Positions 27,818-38,757 of a DNA stretch of 64,000 bases are shown here, piece after piece (positions within the stretch are counted from its first letter, which is position 1; every line of letters starts with the position of its first letter). The DNA lies in assembly GCF_001635455.1 (NCBI RefSeq), contig NZ_LWEH01000123.1, forward strand, positions 1 through 64,000, given 5' to 3'. The notes below the pieces were generated by a model that saw nothing but the letters and a program-made list of their open reading frames with translations, did no database searches and was not told the DNA's origin. A program made the translations under genes and the position numbers. The stretch is from Vibrio sp. HI00D65 (GTDB lineage Bacteria > Pseudomonadota > Gammaproteobacteria > Enterobacterales > Vibrionaceae).

Positions 27818-29488
27818 ATGGAACTCATTCTCTCTCTGCTTCAACAAACCTGTGTCTACTTAGTGATCGCTTACATGCTAAGTAAAACCCCACTGATTCT
27901 TCCATTATTGAGCATCTCTTCACGCTTAAGCCACAAGATCAGTTGTTACGTTCTGTTCTCTCTATTCTGCATTATGGGCACCTATTTCGGCCTACAGATA
28001 AATGACGCCATCGCCAACACACGTGCAATGGGCGCGGTGATGGGTGGCCTGTTTGGTGGGCCTGTGGTTGGCTTTGCAGTGGGTTTTACCGGCGGGATTC
28101 ATCGCTACTCATTAGGTGGCTTCACCGACTTAGCATGTGCGATTTCAACCACTGCAGAGGGCCTAATTGGTGGTTTGCTGCATGTGTACTTAGTCAGAAA
28201 GAACAAATCCAGCCAGCTATTTAATCCGATGGTAGTGTTCTCTGTGACACTATTTGCAGAGATCATTCAAATGTTGATTCTGCTTGCGGTCGCCAAACCG
28301 TTTGAACAGTCTTACGCGCTGGTTTCCGACATTGCAGCGCCGATGATCATTGCCAACTCTGTGGGTGCTGCACTGTTCATGAGTATCATCCAAGACCGTA
28401 AAACCATCTTTGAGAAATACTCAGCAACCTTCTCGCGCCGCGCACTGACCATTGCCGAACGTTCGGTGGGTATTCTTCATGGTGGTTTCACGTCTGATAA
28501 TGCGCAGAAGATCGTGCGTATCATCTACGAAGAGACCAACGTAGGTGCTGTAGCAATCACCGACCGAGAGAAAATTCTCGCTTTCGTTGGCATCGGCGAT
28601 GAGCACCATATTCCAAACACCCCTATTTCATCGCAAAGCACACTGACTTCGATGGAACAGAACGACATCATCTACCTGGATGGTAAAGAGAACCCGTACC
28701 AATGCTCTCTCTCGCAAGATTGTAAGTTGGGGTCAGCGCTGATTATCCCACTACGTGCTGGTAACGAAGTCGTCGGTACCATCAAGCTGTATGAGCCTAA
28801 GCTGAAGCTGTTTTCAACCATCAACATGTCGATGGCTGAGGGTATTGCTCAGCTGTTATCGAGTCAAATCCTGTTCAGCAACTATCAACAACAACAAACC
28901 CTGCTCACTCAAGCTGAAATTAAGCTGCTACACGCACAGGTCAATCCGCACTTCTTGTTTAATGCGCTCAATACGATTAGCGCCGTTACTCGCCGTGACC
29001 CAGATAAAGCACGTGAGCTCATTCAGCACCTGTCTCACTTCTTCAGAAGTAACCTTAAACAGAATATCAAAACCGTTAAGCTCAAAGATGAACTCGCGCA
29101 CGTTAATGCGTACCTGACGATTGAAAAGGCACGTTTTACTGACCGCTTAGAAATTGAATGGGACATAGACCCACAACTGTATGAGTCACAACTGCCAAGC
29201 TTTACCCTGCAACCCCTAGTTGAAAACGCCATTAAACATGGGATTTCAAACATGCTGGAAGGCGGCAAAGTAAAGATCTATAGCGAAGCTTTCCAAGGCG
29301 GATTTAGACTGATCGTCGAAGACAATGCTGGTAACTACCAGAAGCCATCTCAAGATCATGTTGGATTAGGGATGGAAATTGTTGATAAACGACTCACTAA
29401 TTTCTTTGGACAAGACTCAGCACTAAAAATAGAATCTCAACCACAGCAATTTACTCGAATGAGCTTTATCATACCTATACTAAAATAA
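27818..29488 (+). CDS. btsS: LytS-family sensor histidine kinase, BtsS-like
   Basis: Membrane sensor kinase of 556 residues, close to E. coli BtsS (561). An N-terminal 5TM-LYT region of hydrophobic helices (about 1-195) includes the GGLFGGPVVGFAVGFTGG segment. A GAF domain follows (about 215-345), then a HisKA-like LytS kinase with His378 in QVNPHFLFNALN and a terminal ATPase domain (QPLVENAIKHG). YpdA-type kinases share this architecture. I prefer BtsS because of the CstA/BtsT-type neighbour and the ACC(A/G)CT repeats. BtsS of E. coli senses external pyruvate; that ligand is inferred here. Confidence 0.8.
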   Translation: MELILSLLQQTCVYLVIAYMLSKTPLILPLLSISSRLSHKISCYVLFSLFCIMGTYFGLQINDAIANTRAMGAVMGGLFGGPVVGFAVGFTGGIHRYSLGGFTDLACAISTTAEGLIGGLLHVYLVRKNKSSQLFNPMVVFSVTLFAEIIQMLILLAVAKPFEQSYALVSDIAAPMIIANSVGAALFMSIIQDRKTIFEKYSATFSRRALTIAERSVGILHGGFTSDNAQKIVRIIYEETNVGAVAITDREKILAFVGIGDEHHIPNTPISSQSTLTSMEQNDIIYLDGKENPYQCSLSQDCKLGSALIIPLRAGNEVVGTIKLYEPKLKLFSTINMSMAEGIAQLLSSQILFSNYQQQQTLLTQAEIKLLHAQVNPHFLFNALNTISAVTRRDPDKARELIQHLSHFFRSNLKQNIKTVKLKDELAHVNAYLTIEKARFTDRLEIEWDIDPQLYESQLPSFTLQPLVENAIKHGISNMLEGGKVKIYSEAFQGGFRLIVEDNAGNYQKPSQDHVGLGMEIVDKRLTNFFGQDSALKIESQPQQFTRMSFIIPILK

Positions 29489-29591
29489 TGGTGTTTTCGT
29501 AGGTAATCACTTCTCAGTAGCGACATTTAGAAGCAGGCATTAAAAAGATAAGCGGAATAAGCAGGGACAGAACAAAAATGAAGATTGCAGG

Positions 29592-30323
29592 ATGTTAAAA
29601 GCACTCGTTATCGATGATGAGCTTTTTGCTCGCGAAGAGCTGATTGAGTTACTGACTGAAACGGGAGAAGTGGAAGTCATCGGTCAAGCAAGCAACGCGA
29701 TCGAAGGACTTAAGCAGATCAACCTTCTTAAACCCGACGTGGTGTATCTAGATATTCAGATGCCTCAAGTTACGGGTATTGAGTTGTTGAGTATGCTTGA
29801 CCCAGATACCATGCCTTACGTGGTATTTGTGACTGCTTACGACCAATATGCGATTCAAGCCTTTGAAGACAACGCCTTTGATTACCTACTTAAACCCGTT
29901 GAGCCCTGCCGACTCAATAAAAGTGTCTCTCGACTGAACAAAGTCGTTAAGCAGAACCAAAAAGCACCAGAGCAAGATGTTGCTTCGATTGCCCCTTCCC
30001 GCTTAGAACAGATTCCATGCATTGGTCACAACCGTATTGTGATCATTGCGAGCCAAAGTGTCGAGTGTGCCTATTCTGATATCAGCGGCGTGCATGTTCG
30101 CTGTTCATCGCAAACGGCCACTTCACAGTTGACGCTAAAGATCTTGGAAGAGAAAACCGATTTGATCCGCTGTCATCGACAATATTTGATCAACATAAAA
30201 TCGATCCAAGAGATCAAATTGCTCGAACATGGATTAGCAGAGATCATCACGCTTACCGGCTTTGAAGTACCTGTGAGTCGTCGCTATCTCAAGACACTAA
30301 AAGAACAACTTGGTATCCAATAG
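29592..30323 (+). CDS. btsR: LytTR-family response regulator, BtsR-like
   Basis: A 243-residue response regulator with a receiver domain (1-120; phospho-acceptor Asp54 in YLDIQMP, Lys in LLKPV) and a C-terminal LytTR DNA-binding domain (about 145-243, with IRCHRQYLIN). LytTR regulators bind short direct repeats two helical turns apart, as in the array upstream of the cstA gene. It follows the kinase gene by about 100 bp and ends before a shared terminator with ispH. Confidence 0.82.
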   Translation: MLKALVIDDELFAREELIELLTETGEVEVIGQASNAIEGLKQINLLKPDVVYLDIQMPQVTGIELLSMLDPDTMPYVVFVTAYDQYAIQAFEDNAFDYLLKPVEPCRLNKSVSRLNKVVKQNQKAPEQDVASIAPSRLEQIPCIGHNRIVIIASQSVECAYSDISGVHVRCSSQTATSQLTLKILEEKTDLIRCHRQYLINIKSIQEIKLLEHGLAEIITLTGFEVPVSRRYLKTLKEQLGIQ

Positions 30324-30340
30324 CTTATCAAAGCGGGCGA

Positions 30341-30373
30341 TCAAAAAAGCCAACGCATCAACGTTGGCTTTTT
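30341..30373. terminator. Bidirectional terminator between btsR-like gene and ispH
   Basis: 9-bp stem AAGCCAACG/CGTTGGCTT (30347-30355, 30362-30370) flanked by A6 and T5 runs. Confidence 0.88.
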
Positions 30374-30427
30374 ACTACTTGCAAATCGACTGTATGACGA
30401 GTCGTTAATGTCACAAATCGATAGAGA

Positions 30428-31384
30428 TTAATCGACTTGTTTAATCTGTAGTTCTTTTGGTACTTCGAAGAACATGTTCTCTTCACGACCTTGAATCTCT
30501 TCAACGTCGGTAGCGCCTAGCTCACGAATGCGATCTAAGATTTGATTTACTAGCTCTTCAGGAGCAGATGCGCCAGCCGTTACACCGATTTTCTTCTTGC
30601 CTTCAACCCATTCTGTTTGAATATCTTCAGGGCAATCCGTTAGGTAACCAGGTGTGCCTAGTTTCTCAGCCAACTCTTTCAAACGTGTTGAGTTCGATGA
30701 GTTCTTAGAACCAACGACAATCACAACGTCAACGTCGTTTGCCATCTCACGCACAGCGTCTTGACGGTTTTGAGTCGCGTAACAGATGTCATCTTTACGA
30801 GGGCCTTGAATCTCAGGGAAGACACGACGTAGCTCTTCGATTACGTCAGCTGTCTCATCAACAGATAGCGTCGTTTGGCTCACATAGTGCAGGTTAGTTG
30901 GATCGTTTACCACTAGGTTTTGCACGTCCTCTGGTTTCTCAACCAAGTACATACCACCCGTTTGGCTCGCGTATTGACCCATAGTACCTTCAACTTCAGG
31001 GTGGCCTGCGTGACCAATCAACACCACTTCCATATGTTTGCGGCTCGCACGAGCAACCTCCATATGTACTTTAGTTACTAAAGGACACGTTGCATCGAAT
31101 ACCGTTAGCTCGCGCTCTTTCGCTTCTTTACGAACCGCTTGAGACACGCCGTGAGCAGAGAAGATCACGATGTTATCGTCTGGTACTTCACTAAGTTCTT
31201 CGACAAAAATAGCACCGCGTTGTTTTAGCCCCTCAACAACAAAGCGGTTGTGTACCACTTCATGACGAACGTAGATCGGTGGCTGATACATTTCGAGTGC
31301 GCGTTCGACAATGCTGATCGCACGATCAACACCGGCACAAAAGCCACGAGGGTTAGCTAGCATTATTTTCATTTCATTGCTCAT
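30428..31384 (-). CDS. ispH: 4-hydroxy-3-methylbut-2-enyl diphosphate reductase IspH
   Basis: Last enzyme of the MEP isoprenoid pathway, an iron-sulfur reductase giving IPP and DMAPP. The three cluster cysteines are in [11 protein letters not shown] (Cys16 with this start), FDATCPLV and [10 protein letters not shown]. Alternative starts exist at 31387 and at 31372 ([10 protein letters not shown]); none has a strong ribosome site. Last gene of the conserved murJ/ribF-ileS-lspA-fkpB-ispH order. Confidence 0.96.
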   Translation of the reverse strand: MSNEMKIMLANPRGFCAGVDRAISIVERALEMYQPPIYVRHEVVHNRFVVEGLKQRGAIFVEELSEVPDDNIVIFSAHGVSQAVRKEAKERELTVFDATCPLVTKVHMEVARASRKHMEVVLIGHAGHPEVEGTMGQYASQTGGMYLVEKPEDVQNLVVNDPTNLHYVSQTTLSVDETADVIEELRRVFPEIQGPRKDDICYATQNRQDAVREMANDVDVVIVVGSKNSSNSTRLKELAEKLGTPGYLTDCPEDIQTEWVEGKKKIGVTAGASAPEELVNQILDRIRELGATDVEEIQGREENMFFEVPKELQIKQVD

Positions 31385-31520
31385 CATTTACCGCGGTACT
31401 AAGGTTGTTTCTATAGATTTCGCCGTCGGCGAGACTCGCATTCTACAGTGAAGCGCCTAGACAGTGAAGCTCTGGGTGACATCACAGCTGTTAGGCGGTG
31501 TTATTCTAACGTTCAGAGAG

Positions 31521-31952
31521 TTAGTCGACAGCTAAGATATTGACGTCAAAGGTAACATCTTGGCCTGCAAGTGGATGATTAAAATCAACCGTCACAGAGT
31601 CGCCAGCGATCTCTGTGATAATACCTGGGATTTCCATACCGTCAGGGCCAGAAAATGCCATGATAGTGCCCACTTCAACCTCAGAGTCACCAACAAATTT
31701 AGCACGATCCATATGGTGGATATGATCTGGGTTAGGCATACCAAACGCATCTTCCGCTTTTAGGTCGATAGACTTTTCAGTACCTGCTTCAAGCCCAAGT
31801 AAGCACGCTTCAAAGTTCTCGCTTAGGCTACCATCGCCCATCACGAACCTCGCCGGTTTGCCCATATTTTCGGTACTATCGGCAACTGAACCATCCTTCA
31901 TCTTAATCGTAAAATGTAGGGTTACTGCTGAATCATTTTTAATTGCTGCCAC
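31521..31952 (-). CDS. fkpB: FKBP-type peptidyl-prolyl cis-trans isomerase FkpB (SlpA)
   Basis: Small cytoplasmic prolyl isomerase/chaperone with the FKBP fold interrupted by the insert-in-flap domain, as in SlyD/SlpA: GLEAGTEKSIDL, the PDHIHHMDR flap region and NHPLAGQDVTFDV. I start at GTG 31952 (143 residues) because AAGGAAAG precedes it; a longer frame to 32045 runs across the lspA terminator and is not believable. Lies between lspA and ispH as in E. coli. Confidence 0.93.
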   Translation of the reverse strand: MAAIKNDSAVTLHFTIKMKDGSVADSTENMGKPARFVMGDGSLSENFEACLLGLEAGTEKSIDLKAEDAFGMPNPDHIHHMDRAKFVGDSEVEVGTIMAFSGPDGMEIPGIITEIAGDSVTVDFNHPLAGQDVTFDVNILAVD

Positions 31953-32021
31953 GTTACTTTCCTTAGACTTCTTTATTATTTGAGGATGCATTTTGCTTTG
32001 CTTCCTTGTGGACTGAAGCAT

Positions 32022-32058
32022 AAAAAAAAGCGCCACCGGAATCAACCGACAGCGCTTA
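32022..32058 (-). terminator. lspA terminator
   Basis: On the minus strand AAGCGC pairs with GCGCTT around an inner imperfect stem, and eight T follow (plus-strand A-run from 32022). It separates lspA from fkpB, so the latter probably has its own promoter. Confidence 0.8.
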
Positions 32059-32111
32059 GGGCTATTCTATTCTGTGAGTCATAGACTAACTTTAGAGCAT
32101 CTATTTAAAAG

Positions 32112-32612
32112 CTATTTGCTTTCATCTTTCTTACGGAAACCATCTAGAATGATCATCGCGGCACCAATACAAATTCCCATATCAGCTAAGTTGAATGCTG
32201 GCCAGTGGTAAGTGCCCCAGTAGAAATCTAAGTAATCGACAACAAAACCATGTACGACACGGTCAAATACATTACCTACCGCACCACCAATGATGATGGC
32301 ATAAGCGATGTTGTTCCACTTTTCTGTCGCTGGTAGCTTGCTCATCCAGTACGTCAGCATACCCGTTACAGCAAAGGCAATACCGCTAAATAGCCAACGC
32401 TGCCAACCACTTTGATCACTCAAAAAGCTGAATGCGGCGCCGTAGTTGTGAACGTACAAAAAGTTAAAGAAAGGCAACACTTCAATACGGTTTGCCCAGC
32501 CATAACCCATGTTGTCCATGACAAAAAGTTTGATGCCAATATCTGCAAGAAAAACCAGCAGAGCTAACCATAACCAACGTACACCAGATTGTTTTAACGA
32601 AACTTCACTCAT
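32112..32612 (-). CDS. lspA: Lipoprotein signal peptidase LspA (signal peptidase II)
   Basis: Inner-membrane aspartyl protease that removes signal peptides from prolipoproteins. The 166 residues contain four TM helices. The conserved blocks are [19 protein letters not shown] and VVDYLDF, the last two with the catalytic aspartates. It follows ileS after an intergenic hairpin. Substrates in this window include BamD and the DUF2799 lipoprotein. Confidence 0.96.
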   Translation of the reverse strand: MSEVSLKQSGVRWLWLALLVFLADIGIKLFVMDNMGYGWANRIEVLPFFNFLYVHNYGAAFSFLSDQSGWQRWLFSGIAFAVTGMLTYWMSKLPATEKWNNIAYAIIIGGAVGNVFDRVVHGFVVDYLDFYWGTYHWPAFNLADMGICIGAAMIILDGFRKKDESK

Positions 32613-32707
32613 TTCTATTCCTAGTATTTACGAAGCGATTCCTCATTCGCACACTCGGTTTGAGTCGCTATGAATAATCAGCTTGGTTAAACACATTTCC
32701 TATAACT

Positions 32708-32740
32708 AAAAATAACCCCAGTTGATACTGGGGCTATGAT
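32708..32740 (-). terminator. Hairpin between ileS and lspA
   Basis: 7-bp stem CCCCAGT/ACTGGGG (32716-32722, 32727-32733) with a 4-nt loop; on the minus strand ATTTTTAG follows. It lies after the ileS stop, so lspA may be partly uncoupled from ileS. Confidence 0.7.
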
Positions 32741-32772
32741 TTTTACAAAAAGTTCAGTCTTTCTCTGAGTCG

Positions 32773-35613
32773 TTATGCGAACTTACGCACTTCGCCTTCA
32801 CCATCAACGTTTGATACACAGCGGCCACAGATCTTCTCGTGTCCCTCAATTGTACCTACGTCTGGTGTGTGGTGCCAACAACGGTCACACTTCTCAGCTT
32901 CTGTTGCTGCAACTTCAACGAATAGACCTTCAACGTCTGTCGCTTGAGCCGCATCAGACTTCTCGCTCAGTGGCTTAACAACCGCAGCAGAAGTGATAAG
33001 CACGAAACGTAGCTCATCTTCTAGCTTGTTAATCTTAGCCGCTAGTGCATCGTCAGCGTATAGCGTTACTTCAGCTTGCAGTGCACCACCGATTGTTTTC
33101 TCTTTACGAGCGTCTTCAAGAAGCTTGTTCACAGCGCCACGAACCGTTTGGATTTCAGCCCAAAATTCGTTGCTTAGCTCTTCGCCTTCAGCAAGACCGA
33201 ATAGGCCTTCGTACCATTCGCCAGTAAATACGAACTTGTCACGAGCGCCAGGCATCTCGTTCCAGATTTCATCTGCAGTGAACGACATGATAGGCGCCAT
33301 CCAACGAACTAGAGCTTCTACGATGTAGTAAAGCGCAGTCTGACAGCTACGTTGAGCATGGCTGCCCTGTTTTGCTGTGTACTGACGGTCTTTGATTACG
33401 TCTAGGTAGAAAGAACCCATTTCGATAGAACAGAACTGCATTAGACGCTGAGTTACACCGTGAGTGTTGTACTCGCCGTATGCTTTCACGATCTCTTCTT
33501 GTGCAGCTTGAGCACGGCCAACAGCCCAGCGATCAAGTGCAACCATCTCTTCAGCAGGCACTAGGTCAGTTTCAGGGTTGAAACCGCTTAGGTTCGCTAG
33601 GAAGAAACGAGCTGTGTTACGAATACGACGGTAAGCATCAGCAGAACGCTTCAGGATTTCATCAGAAACCGCTACTTCACCCGTGTAGTCCGTAGAGGCA
33701 ACCCATAGACGTAGGATATCTGCGCCTAGTTTGTTGGTTACGTCTTTAGGAGCAACAACGTTACCGATAGATTTAGACATCTTACGGCCGTTACCATCTA
33801 CTACGAAACCGTGCGTTAGCACTTGCTTGTATGGTGCTTCGTCTTTCATCGCGATAGATGAAATTAGAGAAGACTGGAACCAACCACGGTGTTGGTCAGA
33901 ACCTTCAAGGTAAAGATCTGCACTGTTACCGTTGTACTCTTCACGAGAATCAACAACAGAGAAGTGTGTAACACCTGAATCGAACCATACGTCTAGTGTA
34001 TCTAGCACTTTTTCGTACTTGTCTGCGTCTTCAGCGCCCATTAGGTCTGCTGCGTCTACATCCCACCAAGCTTGAATGCCTTTCTCTTCAACTAGCTTCG
34101 CTACTTTTTCGATTAGCTCAGAGCTATCTGGGTGAAGTTCTGACGTTTCTTTATGAACGAACAGAGCAATTGGCACGCCCCAAGTACGTTGACGAGAGAT
34201 ACACCACTCAGGGCGACCTTCGATCATACCTTCAATACGGCTTTGACCCCACTCAGGCATCCACTCAACATTCTTCGTTGACTCTAGTGCTTTTGCACGT
34301 AGGCCAGCTTGATCCATAGAGATGAACCACTGTGGTGTTGCACGGAAGATGATTGGAGTTTTGTGTCTCCAACAGTGTGGGTAGCTGTGCTCGTAAGCGT
34401 GGTGATGCAGAAGTGCACCTTTCTCTTTTAGAACTTCTAAAACAGAGTCGTTCGCTTTAAATACGTGCTGACCAGCAAATAGCTCGGTATCTGGCAGGTA
34501 GACGCCGTTAGAGCCTACTGGGTTAGCGATTTCTAGGTTGTATTTCTTACCAACCACGAAATCCTCTTGACCGTGACCAGGCGCAGTGTGAACCACACCA
34601 GTACCTGAATCAGTCGTCACGTGATCACCTAGGATCGCAGGAACTGTGAAGTCGTAGAACGGGTGATTGAACTGAGAAAGCTCAAGATCAGCACCAGTTG
34701 CAAAACCTAGGTTATGGAAGTGCTCGATACCCGCACGATCCATTACGTCTTTTGCTAATTCAGAAGCAACAACGATACGTTGAGCTGGCTGGTCGCCATT
34801 CGCTTCAACTTGGATAAGTACGTATTCAAGATCGTCACGTAGACATACTGCGCGATTAGCCGGCAGAGTCCATGGTGTTGTTGTCCAGATAACGATAGAG
34901 ATTTCGCCTTGACCAGCGTGGCCGTCAGCTAGAGAGAATTTATCTAGAAGCGCCGCTTCGTCAGCTGCAGTAAATTTCACATCGATAGATGGAGATACTT
35001 TATCTTTGTATTCAACTTCAGCTTCAGCCAGAGCAGAACCACAGTCAGTACACCAGTGAACAGGTTTGAAACCTTTCAGTAGGTGACCTTTGTCTGCGAT
35101 TTTACCTAGAGAACGAATGATGTTCGCTTCTGTACCGAAATCCATGGTGCGGTAAGGTTTGTCCCACTCGCCCATGATACCAAGACGTTTGAAGCTCTCT
35201 TTTTGACCTTCCACTTGGCCCGCAGCGTACTTACGACACTCTTCGCGGAATTCAGCAGCCGAAATCTTCTGACCTGGCTTACCTTTCTTCTTCTCAACCA
35301 TTAGTTCGATTGGAAGACCGTGACAGTCCCAACCGGGGATGTACGGTGCATCAAAACCAGAAAGGGTCTTAGATTTAATAATAATGTCTTTAAGAATCTT
35401 ATTCAGCGCGTGGCCAATGTGAATATCGCCGTTCGCGTATGGAGGGCCATCATGCAGTACGAAAGATTTTTTACCTTTCTTTGCCTTACGGATTTCGCCG
35501 TAAAGATCTTCTTTGTACCAACGCTTAAGCATTTCTGGTTCTCGATTTGCCAGATTGCCGCGCATTGGGAACCCTGTTTCTGGTAAGTTCAGGGTATCTT
35601 TATAATCACTCAT
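32773..35613 (-). CDS. ileS: Isoleucyl-tRNA synthetase
   Basis: Class I aminoacyl-tRNA synthetase charging tRNA-Ile. 946 residues, the usual bacterial size. Class I signatures HIGH ([11 protein letters not shown], about 66) and KMSKS ([10 protein letters not shown], about 605) are present. The editing domain holds [13 protein letters not shown], and the C-terminal zinc site has CDRCWHH and CGRC. Strong codon bias. It lies between ribF and lspA. Confidence 0.98.
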   Translation of the reverse strand: MSDYKDTLNLPETGFPMRGNLANREPEMLKRWYKEDLYGEIRKAKKGKKSFVLHDGPPYANGDIHIGHALNKILKDIIIKSKTLSGFDAPYIPGWDCHGLPIELMVEKKKGKPGQKISAAEFREECRKYAAGQVEGQKESFKRLGIMGEWDKPYRTMDFGTEANIIRSLGKIADKGHLLKGFKPVHWCTDCGSALAEAEVEYKDKVSPSIDVKFTAADEAALLDKFSLADGHAGQGEISIVIWTTTPWTLPANRAVCLRDDLEYVLIQVEANGDQPAQRIVVASELAKDVMDRAGIEHFHNLGFATGADLELSQFNHPFYDFTVPAILGDHVTTDSGTGVVHTAPGHGQEDFVVGKKYNLEIANPVGSNGVYLPDTELFAGQHVFKANDSVLEVLKEKGALLHHHAYEHSYPHCWRHKTPIIFRATPQWFISMDQAGLRAKALESTKNVEWMPEWGQSRIEGMIEGRPEWCISRQRTWGVPIALFVHKETSELHPDSSELIEKVAKLVEEKGIQAWWDVDAADLMGAEDADKYEKVLDTLDVWFDSGVTHFSVVDSREEYNGNSADLYLEGSDQHRGWFQSSLISSIAMKDEAPYKQVLTHGFVVDGNGRKMSKSIGNVVAPKDVTNKLGADILRLWVASTDYTGEVAVSDEILKRSADAYRRIRNTARFFLANLSGFNPETDLVPAEEMVALDRWAVGRAQAAQEEIVKAYGEYNTHGVTQRLMQFCSIEMGSFYLDVIKDRQYTAKQGSHAQRSCQTALYYIVEALVRWMAPIMSFTADEIWNEMPGARDKFVFTGEWYEGLFGLAEGEELSNEFWAEIQTVRGAVNKLLEDARKEKTIGGALQAEVTLYADDALAAKINKLEDELRFVLITSAAVVKPLSEKSDAAQATDVEGLFVEVAATEAEKCDRCWHHTPDVGTIEGHEKICGRCVSNVDGEGEVRKFA

Positions 35614-35676
35614 CGATTCTTAATTCCGTTATATTGGGCGAAGTTAGACATTATGTTAATCGGTGGAATCATCCGA

Positions 35677-36612
35677 TTAATTCTTTAGCTGAAGCAGCCA
35701 CACCCTTGCGGCTTCAGCATCCAATTCTATTTGATTCTTTAATGCGTCGAACGATTCAAACTTTATCTCGTCGCGCAGTTTGTGTAAAAGTCGTACTTCT
35801 AACTGTTTACCATACAAATTGGCTTTGAAGTCAAAAAAGTGCACTTCTAATTGCTGCCTTACACCATTCACCGTTGGTCGTTGTCCAATATTAGCAACGC
35901 CACTGACAGGAACCCCGTCGATATCCAATGCTTCAACAACATACACTCCCGACACAGGAGAGACGCAACGCTTTAATGGAATGTTAGCGGTAGGGAAACC
36001 TATGGTTCTCCCCAGCTTTCGACCATGGGACACACGACCACTAATGCTGTAATCACGTCCTAACATGGTAGCACTTGCAGCCAAATCATCGACTGCTAAT
36101 GCATTTCGTATCTCAGTACTGCTGACACGTAATTGATTTAAGCAATAGCTTTGGGTGCTTACCACCTCAAAACCGTACTTCTCGCCCGCTTCTTGGAGCA
36201 TAGCGAAATTGCCAGTGCGGCCTTTGCCAAAACAAAAGTCATCACCAACCACCAAAAACTTAACGCCAAGCTTATCAACCAGAAGATCTTTAATGAATGC
36301 TTCCGCAGATAAACTTGCAAAGTACTGATTAAAATTGACACACAATAAACGACTGATCTCTAGCTTGCTCAATTGTACGTACTTATCGCGTAAGCGAGTC
36401 AAACGTGCTGGCGCTCTATCTCGGGCAAACAGCTCCATAGGCTGCGGTTCAAACGTCATAACAACAGAAGGTAAACCTAATGCTGCCGCTTGTTCAGAAA
36501 CCTGGCTAAGAACCTCTTGATGTCCTAGATGAACACCGTCGAAGTTACCTATGGTCAATACACAGCCGTGATGCTGCGCTTTAATATTGTGTATACCTCG
36601 GATCAGTTCCAT
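35677..36612 (-). CDS. ribF: Bifunctional riboflavin kinase / FAD synthetase RibF
   Basis: Converts riboflavin to FMN and FAD. 311 residues: an N-terminal nucleotidyltransferase with GNFDGVHLGHQ (about 22) and the RLTRLRDKY region, and a C-terminal flavokinase with GRTIGFPTANI and the VANIGQRPT motif. 63 bp upstream of ileS, as in E. coli. Confidence 0.97.
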   Translation of the reverse strand: MELIRGIHNIKAQHHGCVLTIGNFDGVHLGHQEVLSQVSEQAAALGLPSVVMTFEPQPMELFARDRAPARLTRLRDKYVQLSKLEISRLLCVNFNQYFASLSAEAFIKDLLVDKLGVKFLVVGDDFCFGKGRTGNFAMLQEAGEKYGFEVVSTQSYCLNQLRVSSTEIRNALAVDDLAASATMLGRDYSISGRVSHGRKLGRTIGFPTANIPLKRCVSPVSGVYVVEALDIDGVPVSGVANIGQRPTVNGVRQQLEVHFFDFKANLYGKQLEVRLLHKLRDEIKFESFDALKNQIELDAEAARVWLLQLKN

Positions 36613-36682
36613 TATGATCAGCTAAAACCTGTTATTTGCATCATTCATTGTGTGAAACCGACGGATTATATACTAATCAGTA

Positions 36683-38260
36683 TTAATCTGTCGCTGCTTT
36701 TAAATGTTTTACTCGGATACCTAAAACCAGTACCGAAACAATATAAACAAAGCCACCAAGTCCAATCAAGCCTGTTAGCATCAACGCTCTCTGACTAAAG
36801 CTCCATTCAAGCCATTGTTGCATATTATCTAACTGCCACAGAACTGCCGCGACCATCACGCCGCCAGAGACAATTGACTTCGCGCAGAACAGCAAAGTGG
36901 TCTTTGTCAACTTATAGACACCAGCAAGGTGTAAACCGCGATATAACAAGGCCATATTTACAAAGGCTGACAGAGCGGTTGCAATCGCCAAACCGATATA
37001 ACCATAGAAATAAGCAAAGATAGCGTTAAATACCATGTTCGTGACCATCGCGATAATGCCGTACTTCACTGGGGTTTTTGTATCTTGACGAGAGTAATAA
37101 CCCGGAGCCAATACTTTAATCAACATGAAGTTAAGCAAGCCAGATGCGTACGCCACTAAAGACATCGATGCTTGTTGCACGTCGTGTGGAGAGAACTCAC
37201 CACGCATGAATAGCACCATCAACATTGGTTTCGCTAAAACAATAAGCCCCAGCATGGCAGGAATGCCAAGTAGTAGCACCATACGAACGCCCCAGTCCAT
37301 GGTGTGTGCAAAGCCTTCCCCTTGAGCATCAACGTGCTTACGAGATAAAGCAGGAAGAATCACAGTCGCAATTGCAATACCGAATAGGCCCAGTGGGAAC
37401 TCAAGCAATCGATCTGAGTAGTACAACCAACTAATAGAGCCTGTCGCTAGGAAACTGGCAATAAAGGTATCAAAAAGTAGGTTAATTTGGCTGACTGACA
37501 CCCCAAACAGAGCTGGGATCATTAATGTGCGAATCTTAACGACGCCCGGATCTCTCCAGCCCCACTTCGGCTTAACCAACACACCCGCTTTAATAAGAAA
37601 AGGCATTTGGAAAAGGAATTGAACTAAGCCACCAAGAAACACACCGATCGCCAAGCCGATTTCTGGCTGCTCTAAATTCGGAGAAATAAACCACGCTGCG
37701 CCGATGATCATGACATTCAAAAACACAGGGGTAAAAGAGGAGACCGCAAACTTACCCAGTGTATTGAGAATGGCGCCAGATAACGCAACAAAAGTGATGA
37801 ACCATAAATAAGGGAAGGTTATCTTAAGCATAAAGCTCGCTAGTTCGAACTTAGGAGCCGCTGGGCCATCATTAAGCCAGTCGATAAACCAACCCGCACC
37901 AAACAGCGCGGTAATTGCTCCAGAGCCCAGCACACCGATAACAGTAACAATAGAGACCAACACCCCGAGCGTACCCGACACCTTAGCGATTAAGTCTCGG
38001 GTTTTCTCTTTATCACCAGCCGCGTGATATTCCGTTAATACTGGGACAAACGCTTGAGAAAAGGCACCTTCTGCAAACAGTCGACGTAAGAAGTTCGGGA
38101 TTTTATTAGCGAAGAAAAATACGTCGGCACTCGCTCCTGCTCCCATCAAATTTGCTACTACTACATCACGTACTAGCCCCAATACACGGGAAACAAAAGT
38201 CATTGCACTGACAATCAGGCCTGACTTTAATAGTCGTTTACTCACAGAAACCTCTGACAC
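36683..38260 (-). CDS. murJ: Lipid II flippase MurJ
   Basis: Polytopic MOP-superfamily membrane protein that flips lipid II to the periplasmic side for peptidoglycan synthesis. 525 residues and about 14 TM helices. Conserved family segments are SAMTFVSRVLGLVRD near the N-terminus, FRRLFAEGAFSQAFVPVL (about 55-72) and the GLFGIAIATVILPALSR block (about 295). Upstream of ribF, divergent from rpsT. Confidence 0.96.
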   Translation of the reverse strand: MSEVSVSKRLLKSGLIVSAMTFVSRVLGLVRDVVVANLMGAGASADVFFFANKIPNFLRRLFAEGAFSQAFVPVLTEYHAAGDKEKTRDLIAKVSGTLGVLVSIVTVIGVLGSGAITALFGAGWFIDWLNDGPAAPKFELASFMLKITFPYLWFITFVALSGAILNTLGKFAVSSFTPVFLNVMIIGAAWFISPNLEQPEIGLAIGVFLGGLVQFLFQMPFLIKAGVLVKPKWGWRDPGVVKIRTLMIPALFGVSVSQINLLFDTFIASFLATGSISWLYYSDRLLEFPLGLFGIAIATVILPALSRKHVDAQGEGFAHTMDWGVRMVLLLGIPAMLGLIVLAKPMLMVLFMRGEFSPHDVQQASMSLVAYASGLLNFMLIKVLAPGYYSRQDTKTPVKYGIIAMVTNMVFNAIFAYFYGYIGLAIATALSAFVNMALLYRGLHLAGVYKLTKTTLLFCAKSIVSGGVMVAAVLWQLDNMQQWLEWSFSQRALMLTGLIGLGGFVYIVSVLVLGIRVKHLKAATD

Positions 38261-38420
38261 TGGTTGATTACTTTCAAGGGAGGATAAATACTATCCTGTC
38301 CTAAGAAGCATATTTATTAGCATTGGTCTAAAAATGCTGTTAGAATCCCCGCCATCTTAACCGCGATGACCTTTCCATTCCAAAGTTTGTTTGGCTACGA
38401 TTGGTTTTTGCACAAATCAT

Positions 38421-38449
38421 TTGACAATTAAGCGCTAATGAGGGATAGT
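38421..38449 (+). promoter_or_regulatory. rpsT promoter
   Basis: Perfect -35 TTGACA (38421-38426), 17-bp spacer and GATAGT (38444-38449, 4 of 6 matches to TATAAT), about 50 bp before the rpsT start. Confidence 0.65.
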
Positions 38450-38496
38450 CCTCGCCCTTAAATTGTCACCGAACTAAGTTTTTGGGAGTTAGACCC

Positions 38497-38757
38497 TTGG
38501 CAAACAGTAAATCTGCTAAGAAGCGCGCTATCCAAGCTGAGAAACGTCGCCAGCACAACGCTAGCCGTCGTTCTATGATGCGCACTTACATGAAAAAGAC
38601 TATCGCAGCTATCGCAGCTGGTGATAAAGAAGCTGCAACTGCTGCTCTTGTAGAAGTTACACCACTTCTTGACCGTATGGCGACTAAAGGCCTTATTCAT
38701 AAGAATAAAGCTGCACGTCATAAGTCTCGTTTCGCTGCTGCAATCAAAGCTCTTTAA
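38497..38757 (+). CDS. rpsT: Small ribosomal subunit protein bS20
   Basis: 86-residue, lysine/arginine-rich 30S protein ([10 protein letters not shown] start). It begins with TTG at 38497, preceded by GGGAG (38484-38488) at 8 nt. The rare start codon is also used by E. coli rpsT, where it contributes to autogenous control. An in-frame ATG at 38482 is not the start, since the family N-terminus is ANSKSAKKR. Terminator follows. Confidence 0.96.
   Translation: MANSKSAKKRAIQAEKRRQHNASRRSMMRTYMKKTIAAIAAGDKEAATAALVEVTPLLDRMATKGLIHKNKAARHKSRFAAAIKAL

Noticed and set aside
31953-32045. Extended FkpB N-terminus
   Set aside because: It would run through the lspA terminator; GTG 31952 has a strong ribosome site.
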